A stretch of DNA of 64,000 nucleotides from Candidatus Minthosoma equi (GCA_018064885.1 JAGHUI010000006.1:53960-117959), one strand, 5' to 3'. Shown: positions 1 through 9,693, counted from the stretch's first letter. Made by a program: numbers and translations. The notes: a model not told the origin generated them from the letters alone.

Positions 1-519
1 ATGCTCAACTCTCCCCTATTCTGTATTATAAGTACAAGTCTAGTTGGTGCGCTTGCGGCATTCTTTATATATAATTTCTATGGGAAAGTAGGAGGTTTAA
101 AGATCTTCATGGGGGACTCTGGAAGTCTTTTCCTTGGATACGTTATCGCATACTTAGCAATTAAATACCAGATGTCTAATGAATGCAATGGTTTTCCATA
201 CAGAGAAGAATCTCTATTAATATCTTTCACTCTGGTTTTCATTCCTTGTATCGATGTAATAAGAGTTGCCCTTCAAAGAAAGTTCAATGGCAAAAGTATA
301 TTTGAAGCAGACAAAACACATATACATCACAAAATCATGCAGATGGGTCTTGACATGCACCAAGCATTAGCAGTTATCCTGACTTTATTTATTTCTATCT
401 GCCTTATCAACTATGGACTTTATGTGGGAAATCTACAAATGACATATATCATATTAATAAACATACTTGTTTACAGTCTATTTATATGGATTGTAACAAA
501 ATTCAAAGCGCAAATATGA
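1..519 (+). CDS. WecA/MraY-family undecaprenyl-phosphate sugar-1-phosphate transferase, C-terminal part (partial)
   Basis: This is the last 172 residues of a polytopic glycosyltransferase family 4 (PNPT) protein, which moves a sugar-1-phosphate from a UDP-sugar to undecaprenyl phosphate at the inner membrane. The sequence shows the family's MGDSGSLFLGY motif near residue 37, then a hydrophilic loop with HIHHKIMQ near residue 118, typical of WecA-like rather than MraY enzymes, with several hydrophobic segments around them. Family members are usually about 330-380 residues, so the ATG at base 1 is probably an internal methionine and the gene begins before the window. Its TGA stop overlaps the start of the Wzi-like gene in an ATGA, which suggests translational coupling. 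It sits at the edge of a polysaccharide locus and may start a lipid-linked glycan. The sugar donor cannot be read from sequence. Confidence 0.85.
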   Translation: MLNSPLFCIISTSLVGALAAFFIYNFYGKVGGLKIFMGDSGSLFLGYVIAYLAIKYQMSNECNGFPYREESLLISFTLVFIPCIDVIRVALQRKFNGKSIFEADKTHIHHKIMQMGLDMHQALAVILTLFISICLINYGLYVGNLQMTYIILINILVYSLFIWIVTKFKAQI

Positions 520-2054
520 TGATAAAAAGAGCTTTGCAAATACTCTTGTTATCAGCAACAGGCATTGCTGCTGGTAATGCTCAGACACCTGACCTGACAG
601 ATGGAATCAAAACCTCTGTCGAGATGTCTGGCACATTGTCTGATGGTCATTATTCACCATTATGGCTAAACGCAAACAAATATGGGCTTTCTTCTATCGA
701 AAGGAATTCCGGATACATTAGAGGAGGAGTATATCGCTCTGCAGTAAACGACTCACTAAGAAAATGGGATGTCGGCTACGGAGTTGATATTGCTGTTGCT
801 GCAAATCATTCAAGCACATTTCGTATCCAGCAGCTTTATGCTGATGTAAAATGGATGAAAGGATTGCTGACTGTAGGTCAAAAGCAACAGCCTATGCAAT
901 TGAAAAACAATGAACTGAGTAGCGGTTCACAGACATTAGGCATCAACTCTCTCCCTTATCCTGAAATAAGGCTTGCTCTGCCTAATTATTGGCATATTCC
1001 TGGAACCAAAGGATTTTTGTCTATCAAAGGACATGTGGCATACGGTATGCTTACAGACAATTCCTTTGAGAAGGACTTTGTTCATGGCACAAGCAGCTAT
1101 AACAAGAACACGCTCATGCATAGCAAGGCTGGATATCTGAAGTTGGGAAAGGACGAGAAGCCTTTCTCTGTTGAAGCTGGAGTAGAAATGGCTTCACAGT
1201 TTGGAGGAACACGCTATGCCTACGACAAGGGAGTATATACTGAAACAAAGATGGAGTCGGGCTTTTCTTCATTTTGGCATGCATTAGCAGGTGGTGGTAC
1301 TGACAGCAGTACTGACGGTGCAATCAAAAACAACGAAGGAAATATGCTTGGCAGCTGGTTGCTTCGCGTTAACTATGAAACAAAGACTGCGAAATTCGGT
1401 CTGTATGCAGACCAGTTCTTTGAGGATCACTCTGGCATGTTCCATCTTGACTATGATGGATATGCAAATGAGAATGGCAAGATTGTAAAGAAAGACAACA
1501 AGTACTTGTTCTATCCTCTTAAAGACATTATGCTTGGTGCAGACATGCATCTAAAGAATTTTAGATACATTAGCGATGTTGTTGTGGAATATATGTACAC
1601 AAAGTACCAGAGCGGACCTGTATATGTTGACAGGACATTGAACTTTACTGATCATATCGGAGGTAGAGATGACTACTATAACAATAGTACATTCTCAGGA
1701 TGGCAACATTGGGGAAGAGCAATTGGCAACCCGCTATACATCTCTCCCGAATACAACACAGATGGTTCACTTTCATTCCAATGCAATCGTTTTGTTGCAT
1801 GGCATTTAGGAATGTCAGGAAATCCTACAGAAGACTTGCATTACCGACTCCTCACCACGATCCAAAAGGGATGGGGCACATACAGGAAGCCATACATAGA
1901 TCCTCGCAACAACTTTAGCTTTGTACTTGAGGCTTCGTACAATCTGCATAAGCTATATGAAGGTGTCAGCATTGGAGCTGCATTCGGTTTTGACAGAGGA
2001 CAACTATTAGGAAACAACACAGGTGGAACCCTTACAATAAAGTTTGAAAGATGA
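516..2054 (+). CDS. Wzi-like capsule assembly outer-membrane protein
   Basis: The predicted protein is an outer-membrane barrel of the capsule-assembly Wzi family, which in Gram-negative bacteria helps attach or organise capsule at the cell surface. I place the start at 516 (MMIKRALQ), inside the ATGA overlap with the upstream transferase, because a signal peptide follows at once (hydrophobic core LLLSATGIAAG, cleavage after NAQ). An in-frame ATG 30 bases earlier would put unrelated residues before the signal. The rest, about 490 residues, is rich in alternating aromatic and polar strands and ends in an aromatic/charged strand (LTIKFER), as barrels do. The gene lies between a sugar-phosphate transferase and a lipoprotein, and converges with a full polysaccharide operon, which fits the role. 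The family call rests on overall pattern and context. Confidence 0.75.
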   Translation: MMIKRALQILLLSATGIAAGNAQTPDLTDGIKTSVEMSGTLSDGHYSPLWLNANKYGLSSIERNSGYIRGGVYRSAVNDSLRKWDVGYGVDIAVAANHSSTFRIQQLYADVKWMKGLLTVGQKQQPMQLKNNELSSGSQTLGINSLPYPEIRLALPNYWHIPGTKGFLSIKGHVAYGMLTDNSFEKDFVHGTSSYNKNTLMHSKAGYLKLGKDEKPFSVEAGVEMASQFGGTRYAYDKGVYTETKMESGFSSFWHALAGGGTDSSTDGAIKNNEGNMLGSWLLRVNYETKTAKFGLYADQFFEDHSGMFHLDYDGYANENGKIVKKDNKYLFYPLKDIMLGADMHLKNFRYISDVVVEYMYTKYQSGPVYVDRTLNFTDHIGGRDDYYNNSTFSGWQHWGRAIGNPLYISPEYNTDGSLSFQCNRFVAWHLGMSGNPTEDLHYRLLTTIQKGWGTYRKPYIDPRNNFSFVLEASYNLHKLYEGVSIGAAFGFDRGQLLGNNTGGTLTIKFER

Positions 2055-2503
2055 AAAAGGCACTATACATTTTCACATCCGTCATAGCATACTTTGCATT
2101 ATGCATGGCAATGATTTCTTGTGACATAGAAACCTCTGACAATGGCAATTTGGACGGTTTTTGGCAGCTCACACAGATTGACTCAATTGCCAACAATAAA
2201 TCTGTATTGGTGAAAGAGAGCCAGATATTCTGGGCATTTCAAACTGACGTTATGGAAGTTAGGAATCTTAAAGCTGGTGACACGAAGGTTTTATTCCGTT
2301 TTGAGAAGACTGGAAATCAGTTATCAATCCACACTCCTTATCTTGAAAAAGATAAAGACCATAGAGAACTGCTGTCAGACAGCACAATACTTAAAACATA
2401 TTGTATTCAAGGCCTTGGAGAAACCTACGAAATCAATCAGCTAAGCAATTCAAACATGCAGCTATCCGGTTCTGTTTTACGTCTGCATTTCAGAAAATAC
2501 TAA
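2051..2503 (+). CDS. Small lipocalin-like lipoprotein
   Basis: This is a 150-residue lipoprotein. Residues 1-24 form a signal peptide ending in the lipobox MISC, and the mature part begins with an acidic linker followed by LDGFWQLTQIDSI, a pattern seen at the start of lipocalin-like small barrels in Bacteroidota. The protein ends with a strand-like segment (SVLRLHFRKY). The ATG overlaps the stop of the Wzi-like gene as ATGA, so the two are probably translated together and may act at the same site in the outer membrane. No ligand can be predicted. The gene ends eight bases short of the convergent polysaccharide operon, and no clear terminator lies between them. Confidence 0.6.
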   Translation: MKKALYIFTSVIAYFALCMAMISCDIETSDNGNLDGFWQLTQIDSIANNKSVLVKESQIFWAFQTDVMEVRNLKAGDTKVLFRFEKTGNQLSIHTPYLEKDKDHRELLSDSTILKTYCIQGLGETYEINQLSNSNMQLSGSVLRLHFRKY

Positions 2504-2511
2504 TATTCTCT

Positions 2512-3258
2512 CTATAGGAATTCAAATATCTTCGTAAGGTATTTGCAAGAACACATAAGAAAATTAGAATAGATGCCATTGCGACGACAAGCGATGGCAT
2601 CTTCTTTTGTCAGCAAAAGACGATTGCTGATGTTCTTTGTTGAAGCACCTCCTGTACGCATTGTAACCATATCTAAAGGCAAGTATTTTGTTTTTATCTT
2701 TGCCTTACACAAAAAACGGATAAGAATGTCGTAATCGGCAGCAAGCTTATAATCAAGAGAAAACAAACCATTCTTTTCATATACCTCTCTACGACAATAA
2801 AAAGAAGGATGAGCTGGCATATATCCCCATCTCATTCTCCACGGACGGAAGTTTTTGGAAGAATAATAGCGAACACATTTGTTAAGGTCATCATCTTTTA
2901 CAAAATGGATGTCTCCATATACAGCATCAACATTACTAATACCATCTGCTATCAGTCCTAAGATATTATCTGAAGTATAGAAATCATCACTATTCAGAAT
3001 ACCGACAACGTCTCCTGTAGCTCTGCTAATGCCACGATTCATGGCATCATATAAGCCATTATCCTTTTCAGACACCCACTTCATTCTCTCTCCGAATATT
3101 GGTTCGTATTCTTTAATAATATCAAGAGTGTTATCACGTGAGCATCCATCTTGAATAATAACCTCGTAATCAGTATATGACTGGCGAAGAATACTATCCA
3201 ATGTGTCCCTTAATGTTGAACCACTATTATATGTTGCAGTAATAATTGATATTTTCAT
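2512..3258 (-). CDS. Family 2 glycosyltransferase
   Basis: This is a GT-A fold, family 2 glycosyltransferase of 248 residues that should add one sugar to the lipid-linked repeat unit on the cytoplasmic side of the membrane. The sequence opens with the family signature MKISIITATYNSG, followed by a first acidic motif (VIIQDGCSRDNT) and a DXD-like NSDDFY near residue 90. The second half contains HPSFYCRREVYEKNGLF and DYDILIRF, typical of this family. It is the last gene of the ten-gene minus-strand polysaccharide operon, four bases after the acetyltransferase stop. The donor and acceptor sugars are not readable from sequence. Confidence 0.9.
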   Translation of the reverse strand: MKISIITATYNSGSTLRDTLDSILRQSYTDYEVIIQDGCSRDNTLDIIKEYEPIFGERMKWVSEKDNGLYDAMNRGISRATGDVVGILNSDDFYTSDNILGLIADGISNVDAVYGDIHFVKDDDLNKCVRYYSSKNFRPWRMRWGYMPAHPSFYCRREVYEKNGLFSLDYKLAADYDILIRFLCKAKIKTKYLPLDMVTMRTGGASTKNISNRLLLTKEDAIACRRNGIYSNFLMCSCKYLTKIFEFL

Positions 3259-3262
3259 TACT

Positions 3263-3883
3263 TTATTTCGAATTTATACATGCAAGAAACTCCTTAGGAC
3301 TTCTAATATATTGAGATGCCTTTTTCAATTTATCCTCCGGCATGTTCCACCATTCGGATTCAAGAAGCTGCTTGATAATTTCGCCATCAAAACGGAAACG
3401 AATAACTCTTGCAGGAACACCGCCAACGATGGAATAAGGGGGGACATCTTTCGTCACCACAGCCCCAGCACCAACAACAGCACCATGTCCAACGGTAACA
3501 CCCCCATTAATTGTCACTCCATGTCCAATCCACACATCATTTCCTATTTTTACAGGAAGATACTCATCAGGAACATCAAAAGATGAGAAAACACCAGCAT
3601 TACCACTACCCTGTACATTCTGGAATGCAGAAGACGTTGACACCCAATCCATCGGATGCTCTGCACCTCCAACAAACACATGATCTGCCAAACTACAGAA
3701 AGCGCCAACGGTGGTATGATCAAGTTTGCAGTCATATCCTATATAAGAATATGGTCCCACAAAAGAATCAACCAATTCAGAACCGGCATAAACTTTCGAG
3801 GTCTTATCTACATGACTATTTCGCAGAGCAACACCTCTCAACTTTTTTATGATTTTACTATATATATAGTGAAGTCCCATCAT
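3263..3883 (-). CDS. Hexapeptide-repeat O-acetyltransferase (CatB/Xat-like)
   Basis: This is a 206-residue left-handed beta-helix acyltransferase, probably acetyl-CoA dependent, likely to O-acetylate the polysaccharide or a precursor. Hexapeptide repeats run through the middle ([18 protein letters not shown], then [17 protein letters not shown]) and end in the family closing motif [18 protein letters not shown] histidine in the loop near AEHPMDW is the usual catalytic position in this class. The gene sits between two glycosyltransferases of the operon, which supports a decorating role rather than antibiotic resistance. An unusual point is the long N-terminal stretch before the repeats, as seen in CatB-type capsule acetyltransferases. 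Confidence 0.88.
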   Translation of the reverse strand: MMGLHYIYSKIIKKLRGVALRNSHVDKTSKVYAGSELVDSFVGPYSYIGYDCKLDHTTVGAFCSLADHVFVGGAEHPMDWVSTSSAFQNVQGSGNAGVFSSFDVPDEYLPVKIGNDVWIGHGVTINGGVTVGHGAVVGAGAVVTKDVPPYSIVGGVPARVIRFRFDGEIIKQLLESEWWNMPEDKLKKASQYIRSPKEFLACINSK

Positions 3884-3896
3884 CTATTCATTTAAG

Positions 3897-4991
3897 TCAT
3901 TTTATTACTTGTTTAATAATATTCAGTTGGAAATTTGGAGTCCAATTGGTATCAATCTCCGAATAACAGTTCTTGCGAACCTGTTCTCTTTCTTCATCAT
4001 GAGAGCATATCCAACTGGCTATACAATCTGCTAATGAGCCAACATTATCTCTCTCAAAGAAGTTGCCCGTTTCATTAGGTTTTATCGCTTCATATTCAGG
4101 CATCTGCCATGCAAAGTCGTCATGTGTAATTACAGGTGTTCCATACACCATTGTGTGCATTGCTGTCAACCCAACATTACCAGGAGCCACACAAACATCT
4201 GCATTATATATAAGCTGAGCATTTTCTTTCTCATCATAGCAAGCACCATAGAACCACACATTATCTGTTATTTTCAGATCTTGTGCCATTTTAGAAAGGT
4301 TATCTTTTGCCTCTCCATTTCCAACTAATACTACATTACATTTTGTTCCATTTCCTTTCAATTCAGCTACAGCCTTCAATAGCAAATCTAAACGCTTCAC
4401 ATAAGTTAATCTGCCAATAAAAAGCAAAACAGGGTTCGTATTGTTAAAATGCAGAGCATAAATATCACTATCTGTCAATGAATTACGCAGATTTATTTGC
4501 TTATCATAATCCAAGGAATTATGTATAACATAAAGATTATCCTTTTTGTATCCGAAATTGCGAGCGACATCCTTTGCATGATTCCCATAAAGAAGAACAG
4601 CATCAGCCATAGAGAAGAACGCATGCTTCATCCACAATTTTATTTTATTTTCTTTTCCATACCAACCATGGCTCCATATATAAATACGCTTCTTTGGATA
4701 TATTGTTTTTGCAAGTATCAGCATCATCCAGGTACTGATACAAAACAATTCTCCAAGCATAAGAAAGGTATCATATTTTTTCATGAGAGACACAACACCT
4801 TTCTGGTAATAAAATGGTTTTATCCATACATTATCAATATAAGTTACATCTTTTAGCACAGAATCGTCAAGTTCTTTAATATCTGTATTATTCTTTCCGA
4901 ACACCCAGTGGCAATCATACTGCGTATCAAGAAGTTTGTAGATACCCTCTCTATATTTCTGAGAAAAATTATATATTATGCAAAGTTTCAT
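3897..4991 (-). CDS. GT4-like glycosyltransferase
   Basis: This 364-residue protein looks like a GT-B fold transferase of the GT1/GT4 group. The C-terminal Rossmann domain shows PVLLFIGRLTYVKRLDLLLKA around residue 185, a nucleotide-sugar loop with NGEAKDNLSKMA, and a donor-binding region MHTMVYGTPVITHDDFAW with EYEAI downstream. The N-terminal half is the acceptor domain and starts MKLCIIYNFSQKY. The start overlaps the end of the polymerase gene by 23 bases, so the genes are tightly packed in one transcript. It should add a sugar to the repeat unit; which one is unknown. Confidence 0.85.
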   Translation of the reverse strand: MKLCIIYNFSQKYREGIYKLLDTQYDCHWVFGKNNTDIKELDDSVLKDVTYIDNVWIKPFYYQKGVVSLMKKYDTFLMLGELFCISTWMMLILAKTIYPKKRIYIWSHGWYGKENKIKLWMKHAFFSMADAVLLYGNHAKDVARNFGYKKDNLYVIHNSLDYDKQINLRNSLTDSDIYALHFNNTNPVLLFIGRLTYVKRLDLLLKAVAELKGNGTKCNVVLVGNGEAKDNLSKMAQDLKITDNVWFYGACYDEKENAQLIYNADVCVAPGNVGLTAMHTMVYGTPVITHDDFAWQMPEYEAIKPNETGNFFERDNVGSLADCIASWICSHDEEREQVRKNCYSEIDTNWTPNFQLNIIKQVIK

Positions 4992-6231
4992 CTTCTGTTG
5001 TTATTTCTGATTCCTTAATTCCTTCCTTCTGGGATGCATAAATGGCATAACATAGCAAACAAACAGGCATCCAGCGTGCATTAGCATAAGGATGGCCACT
5101 CGTAACGCAAGACAACGCACCGTAAATGGCAAGCATTCCATAAAAAAATAATGTAGCATTGTTTCTATATTTGAAAAGCGTCCATAAGGGAAGAAATAGT
5201 ATGTAAAATGCATAAAAAACGAATCCAATCAGTCCCATATCAAGAAATGCTTGCAACAAAGGTATATCGCACCAAAAGGTCATATAACCAGTTCCTATAC
5301 AAACATTCAACACATCAAAGTTTCTAAGTAATTCAAATGCATAATCTCTATTATCCAAACGCATATCTGTTGAGTTTGTCAATCCATGTCCTGTATGGTT
5401 ACCAGATAGAAGGTTCCCAAGTCCTGTGACAGTTTCATCAAACAACAACATCAAAGCATCCATTATTTCTGAATTACTCACCACATATGCTAAAATTGCA
5501 ACTGTTATAATAGATATGGCAATAATCTTTTGGGGGGTTGGTCTTAAATATCCCAATCTCTTGAAATATATAAGCACAGCGACCATAGCAATAAGAAGAG
5601 GGGTGCGTTTGACCGTAAAAATAATAAGCACGAAATCCAAGAACACAGCCAACAGCAGCAATGCCTTAACCTTTTTACCAAATCTTTCTTTTGATAGAAG
5701 ATGACAGGAACAAACTATCTGAGTAATTGCCATACTACCCATTGTTAAACCATCATATATTTTATCACCCTCATCATTCCACGCCATTACGTTCTCAAGT
5801 ATATTTATTTTACCAGTAGCAAAACTTGCAAATCCCCCCAAAACAAAGATAAGAGAAAACAACCATAAATAATTAATAACATTATCTAAGTTGAAATCCT
5901 CATCATACTTTGAGAACAACAATGATACACAATAGAAAAGACTAACTCCCATATAAACCAAGAAATTCGTGTCATCATATTTTGAAACGAAATAATAAAC
6001 AAAAGCTAATAACAGGAAAAACATTATACCTATAAGCTTGTTCAGGCTAACTCTCTCTAATAGGCGATGAAAAGGGAACGCCATAAGAAGCCCCATAGCC
6101 ATGAGGAGATTGCCAAGAAACATATTTCCAGCCAGAAGCTTAGCAATCATACCTAATGCAATGGAAGTTGGAGCTAATGCAAGTCCAATCTCTGCCATCA
6201 CACGACGCACTTTCACAACATCAAATTCCAT
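4969..6231 (-). CDS. Wzy-like O-antigen/capsule polymerase (integral membrane)
   Basis: This 420-residue protein is almost entirely hydrophobic segments, with about ten to twelve predicted membrane helices and one larger periplasmic loop (about residues 255-300, containing NHTGHGLTNSTDMRLDN). That layout matches Wzy-type polymerases and O-antigen ligases, which join repeat units in the periplasm. Sequence identity in this family is low, so the call rests on topology and on its place between glycosyltransferases, downstream of a flippase and a chain-length regulator. The gene starts 11 bases inside the preceding glycosyltransferase and ends inside the next. A later start at 6198 (MAEIGLALAP) is possible. 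The C-terminal tail is short and charged. Confidence 0.75.
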   Translation of the reverse strand: MEFDVVKVRRVMAEIGLALAPTSIALGMIAKLLAGNMFLGNLLMAMGLLMAFPFHRLLERVSLNKLIGIMFFLLLAFVYYFVSKYDDTNFLVYMGVSLFYCVSLLFSKYDEDFNLDNVINYLWLFSLIFVLGGFASFATGKINILENVMAWNDEGDKIYDGLTMGSMAITQIVCSCHLLSKERFGKKVKALLLLAVFLDFVLIIFTVKRTPLLIAMVAVLIYFKRLGYLRPTPQKIIAISIITVAILAYVVSNSEIMDALMLLFDETVTGLGNLLSGNHTGHGLTNSTDMRLDNRDYAFELLRNFDVLNVCIGTGYMTFWCDIPLLQAFLDMGLIGFVFYAFYILFLPLWTLFKYRNNATLFFYGMLAIYGALSCVTSGHPYANARWMPVCLLCYAIYASQKEGIKESEITTEDETLHNI

Positions 6232-7360
6232 TCCAAAGAGTGTTTATAAAATTCTTTTTACTATTTCTTTCTACGTATTCCGAAGGCAAATGCTTTGGTA
6301 CAGGAGATATTAATGCATCAAATATTCCAGATGCAGTCACATCCTTTAGAACTGCGCCTAGATTATTTTCCAATATGAGTTTACCAATCAATCCATCCTT
6401 AGGGCCAATAACAGGCTTACCCAACTGAGCAGCATAGCCAAGAACACCACTACTCAATTCAGTCTGTCTGTATGGCATAAGAATAACATCAGATGTGTAG
6501 CAGAGACAATTCAACTTTTCATAACTACAAAATTCATCAAAGACTATGATTTGAACCTTATTTTTTGCAATATCCAATAAACTATAGAATTGTTCTCTGA
6601 TATCATTTCGAACAACACCAGCAAATATAAATGTCTTTTTATTCAATGTATTTGAATCTGCAAGAATAATTGCTTTCAAGATTTCCAATGTTCCCTTTCT
6701 CTCTGCAAGAGCCCCAAAATGAAAATAGATAGTGTTACCTACTGGAACATTCATTTCATCACGCATGTTCTTAAGCTTTGTGCTATCTATGTCTGTAACA
6801 GGATCTGCTAATGCCATAAATTTGTCCGTATGATGTATAGAATTAAGACGCTTGGCACTACTTTCATCATTTAGAATAAACACACGATCCATAACATAGC
6901 TTTTCGCCATCAGCCAGAAACATACCGTATCAAAAGCATAGCGTAATGGAGATATTTTCCCTTTTAAATACAGATAAATACGGTAGATTATTCCTCTTAC
7001 TTTCACTCCTTTCGGCATTAGAAACAGAAGAAAAGGTATTGTTGTTATGAAATCTGTCAGGAAAACATAATCGATATTATTCTTTTTTGCTTTATCTGCG
7101 ACGGAAACTGCTTTCCTGTAACCGTATCTCACAGGACTGCCAGATAATATACGCTGCACTTCTGTATCTGGAATCAAATCATAACTAATGTTATTATCCT
7201 CGGAAGAGGATGGCAAATAGTCTTTTTTCGCATTATAATCTACTTGCGGAACACATATAATGAACTCATCATCACACATGTTCTTTGCTGCTTGACAATA
7301 ATGCTGGAGATACTCCAGATGATGTCCACTCAATTTCTCATCATATATAAGTATTCTCAT
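6221..7360 (-). CDS. GT4-like glycosyltransferase
   Basis: This 379-residue protein is a probable GT-B transferase. The N-terminus reads MRILIYDEKLSGHHLEYL, where the GHHLEY element resembles acceptor-side loops in Bacteroidota polysaccharide transferases. A second-domain motif FGALAERKGTLEILKAI lies near residue 210, and a donor-side stretch MPYRQTELSSGVLGYAAQ near residue 298, with the expected GxxG/Pro layout for GT4. It follows the flippase by one base and overlaps the polymerase by 11 bases, so it belongs to the same operon. Its sugar is unknown. I am confident it is a glycosyltransferase, less so about the exact CAZy family. Confidence 0.78.
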   Translation of the reverse strand: MRILIYDEKLSGHHLEYLQHYCQAAKNMCDDEFIICVPQVDYNAKKDYLPSSSEDNNISYDLIPDTEVQRILSGSPVRYGYRKAVSVADKAKKNNIDYVFLTDFITTIPFLLFLMPKGVKVRGIIYRIYLYLKGKISPLRYAFDTVCFWLMAKSYVMDRVFILNDESSAKRLNSIHHTDKFMALADPVTDIDSTKLKNMRDEMNVPVGNTIYFHFGALAERKGTLEILKAIILADSNTLNKKTFIFAGVVRNDIREQFYSLLDIAKNKVQIIVFDEFCSYEKLNCLCYTSDVILMPYRQTELSSGVLGYAAQLGKPVIGPKDGLIGKLILENNLGAVLKDVTASGIFDALISPVPKHLPSEYVERNSKKNFINTLWNGI

Positions 7361-7361
7361 C

Positions 7362-8630
7362 CTAAATCTGTTTTTTGATTTTAAGAAGACTCATTACAGT
7401 TATCAGCATCAGCATTCCTTCTGTTATAATCGATGACACGGGAGCTGCAGTCAAGCCAAATTTTCCTACTGTTGCCACAAGCACTCCAACACCCAACACA
7501 CTAGATAGTATGAGATTTCTCAGCCATACTTTCTGATATCCAAGATTGATAAGCCCAACAATGCCAAATACATAATTCAATCCACCAATAACAATAAGCG
7601 GAGACATCCACCAAATAAGCATCATGCTCTCGTCCTTAATGGAATGAAGAAATTTCTCACAAACAATAGGTGATGAAAACACAAGTACAACTGCTATGGC
7701 AGCAAGCAATAAGCCTATTGTTTTGCTATATTTGAAAATAGTATTCACATTATCCTTCATTGGTTTGCCCATAAAATTTTTAGCAACATGAGGGAACAAT
7801 GCATTAGATATAGGATCAACCAATATCTTAGCAGCTTTAATAACTTTATCTACAGCAGAATACACACCTATCAATGATTCGTTAAGGAACAATCCAAGAA
7901 TCAGTACGTATGAATTGTTAAACACATTCACAAAAGCAGATGAGAAAAACACAGTACTACTATCTTTTATCTGTACCACAACATCATTAAAAGACACTTT
8001 CTGAGCCTTAATGTGGAATATGAAAACTGCAATAAGAAAACTGATAATTCCACTTACTATAAACCCTGCACTATTGAAAAGAATTATATACACATAATCC
8101 GATTCCTGACTTATGCAACTGAATATTAGTACTGTGAAAAGTATCTTTGTAATGCTATTGACAATTGTCATATACCGCATTTTCTCCATCCCTTGAAAAA
8201 GCCATACAGGATTAAGCACATCTCCAAAAGCTATCCCCAAACCTAACAGATATAGCAATATGTATTTTGGATATACAAACCATATAAATCCCAAGCATAT
8301 AATGCTAGCAATCATTGTAAGGATAAATCTTGCCAACATTGTAGAATGGAAGATTTTTGACACCATCAGCACATCATCTCTGTTCTGTGATATTTGTTTT
8401 GTTGACGTGTAATGGAAACCGTACTTACCAACAAGGAGAACATACTGAACAACTGTATATACAATTGAATATATACCATAATTAGCAGCGCCAACTGTAT
8501 CTAGAAGATAAGGAATGGTAATTAACGGCAAAAGCAGATTGAGTGCATTCAGCGCAGTCAGCGAGAACACACTCTCAAGCAGTCTTTTTCTATTTTCCGT
8601 CAATTTGTTCACCCTATACTTACACAACAA
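7362..8630 (-). CDS. wzx: Wzx-type polysaccharide flippase
   Basis: This is a 422-residue MATE-like/PST family membrane protein that should flip the undecaprenyl-linked repeat unit across the inner membrane. The N-terminus carries the usual pattern for this family (SVFSLTALNALNLLLPLITI, then PYLLDTVGAANYGIYSI), and twelve or so hydrophobic segments follow, with NPVWLFQGMEKMRYM near residue 142 as in RfbX/Wzx proteins. The start overlaps the end of the Wzz gene by 11 bases. It is the only flippase in the locus and matches a Wzy-dependent pathway together with the polymerase downstream. Confidence 0.9.
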   Translation of the reverse strand: MLCKYRVNKLTENRKRLLESVFSLTALNALNLLLPLITIPYLLDTVGAANYGIYSIVYTVVQYVLLVGKYGFHYTSTKQISQNRDDVLMVSKIFHSTMLARFILTMIASIICLGFIWFVYPKYILLYLLGLGIAFGDVLNPVWLFQGMEKMRYMTIVNSITKILFTVLIFSCISQESDYVYIILFNSAGFIVSGIISFLIAVFIFHIKAQKVSFNDVVVQIKDSSTVFFSSAFVNVFNNSYVLILGLFLNESLIGVYSAVDKVIKAAKILVDPISNALFPHVAKNFMGKPMKDNVNTIFKYSKTIGLLLAAIAVVLVFSSPIVCEKFLHSIKDESMMLIWWMSPLIVIGGLNYVFGIVGLINLGYQKVWLRNLILSSVLGVGVLVATVGKFGLTAAPVSSIITEGMLMLITVMSLLKIKKQI

Positions 8631-9684
8631 GTTTCTTTAATTCGGAACGCAAAAACCATGCAGATGAAACGAATGTTACGAGCAACAGCGTTCCAAACAC
8701 AAAACGTACTCTCTTTGGACCTTCAGGCTTAACAGGAACAACAGCAGGCTTAAGAACTGTAAATGCAGGAGTACGCTCTTGAAGCTTTGTCTTCATCACC
8801 TCAAGCTGAGTTGCCAAAGTTTGGTATGTGTTATATTTCAAAGACATAGCATTCTCAAGCACATCGCGTTGGGAATTATTCACTTGAAGTACAGGCAACT
8901 GATTAGCATCACAATACCGCGCATACTCATCCACAGCAGCAAGATACTCCACGTTTGCACTGTCTGCAAGATGTTGATAATGTTCTACATCTATTCTCGC
9001 TTTCTGAGTACGATATTTCACTATAAAATCTTGCAAATGCTGACGAACGCTATCTGCCATTGTTGCACAAACAAGAGCATCTTGATCCTTAACAGATATT
9101 GTGATCACGTCTGTCTTTTTATCAACAGAACAAGATATCTTTTCTGTAACTCTTTCAAAGAGTTCCGTATCATCCTCAGAAAGTTTGAAATAATTAAGAT
9201 CTTCTGCCTTTATTGGCTTAGCATGTTCTTTACCGCTCAGTTTTTTCACTTGCTTTATAAAGTAAAAAATTGGATAGATTAGATAGTTTTTATTTTGATG
9301 ATTTTTAATATAAGTATAATAATCTGTAGTGAGCGGTTCTTCGTTCTTTTCCTTTGGTTGAGTGGTGATAGTTATCGGCATGAGACCTGCTATAAACTCG
9401 TTGGAAGTCATAATATCTGGATATAATGCTGGATAAAGAGCATCTGCACTCCCACCTCCGATATTGAGTCCAAACGAAGATGCAATTCCTGCCAAACCGC
9501 CAGAGCCCTCACCTGCAGCTTCTGGGGCAAGGATTACCTCAGCAGCATAAAATCTTGGCTGAGGAAAAATCCAAATGCACGATAACACAAATGTTACCGC
9601 CCATATTTTGAGAAATATCTTTTTCTTCGACTTCAATGTCTTCCAAACCTCACCAAGATCTATTTTCACTTTCTTATCTTCCAT
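8620..9684 (-). CDS. Wzz-like chain-length determinant protein
   Basis: This 354-residue protein has the topology of polysaccharide co-polymerases: a short cytoplasmic N-terminus, a first membrane helix at about 25-42, a long periplasmic domain with coiled-coil helices (about 200-310), and a last helix at about 330-348 preceded by a proline-rich stretch (KPAVVPVKPEGPKRVRF). Wzz proteins set the length of chains made by Wzy. A glycine-rich segment (GSGGLAGIASSFGLNIGGG) near residue 60 is common in Bacteroidota members. No tyrosine-kinase domain is fused at the C-terminus and none is encoded nearby, so regulation by a BY-kinase, if any, must come from elsewhere. Confidence 0.88.
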   Translation of the reverse strand: MEDKKVKIDLGEVWKTLKSKKKIFLKIWAVTFVLSCIWIFPQPRFYAAEVILAPEAAGEGSGGLAGIASSFGLNIGGGSADALYPALYPDIMTSNEFIAGLMPITITTQPKEKNEEPLTTDYYTYIKNHQNKNYLIYPIFYFIKQVKKLSGKEHAKPIKAEDLNYFKLSEDDTELFERVTEKISCSVDKKTDVITISVKDQDALVCATMADSVRQHLQDFIVKYRTQKARIDVEHYQHLADSANVEYLAAVDEYARYCDANQLPVLQVNNSQRDVLENAMSLKYNTYQTLATQLEVMKTKLQERTPAFTVLKPAVVPVKPEGPKRVRFVFGTLLLVTFVSSAWFLRSELKKLVV

Positions 9685-9693
9685 ATATTTTAT

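Noticed and set aside
936..1550. Several minus-strand frames inside the Wzi-like gene
   Set aside because: They lie fully inside a coherent coding gene, have no recognisable domain, signal or start site, and look like shadows.
5426..5704. Plus-strand frames within the polymerase and glycosyltransferase genes
   Set aside because: AT-rich membrane-protein genes give many open antisense frames; none shows family motifs or a promoter.
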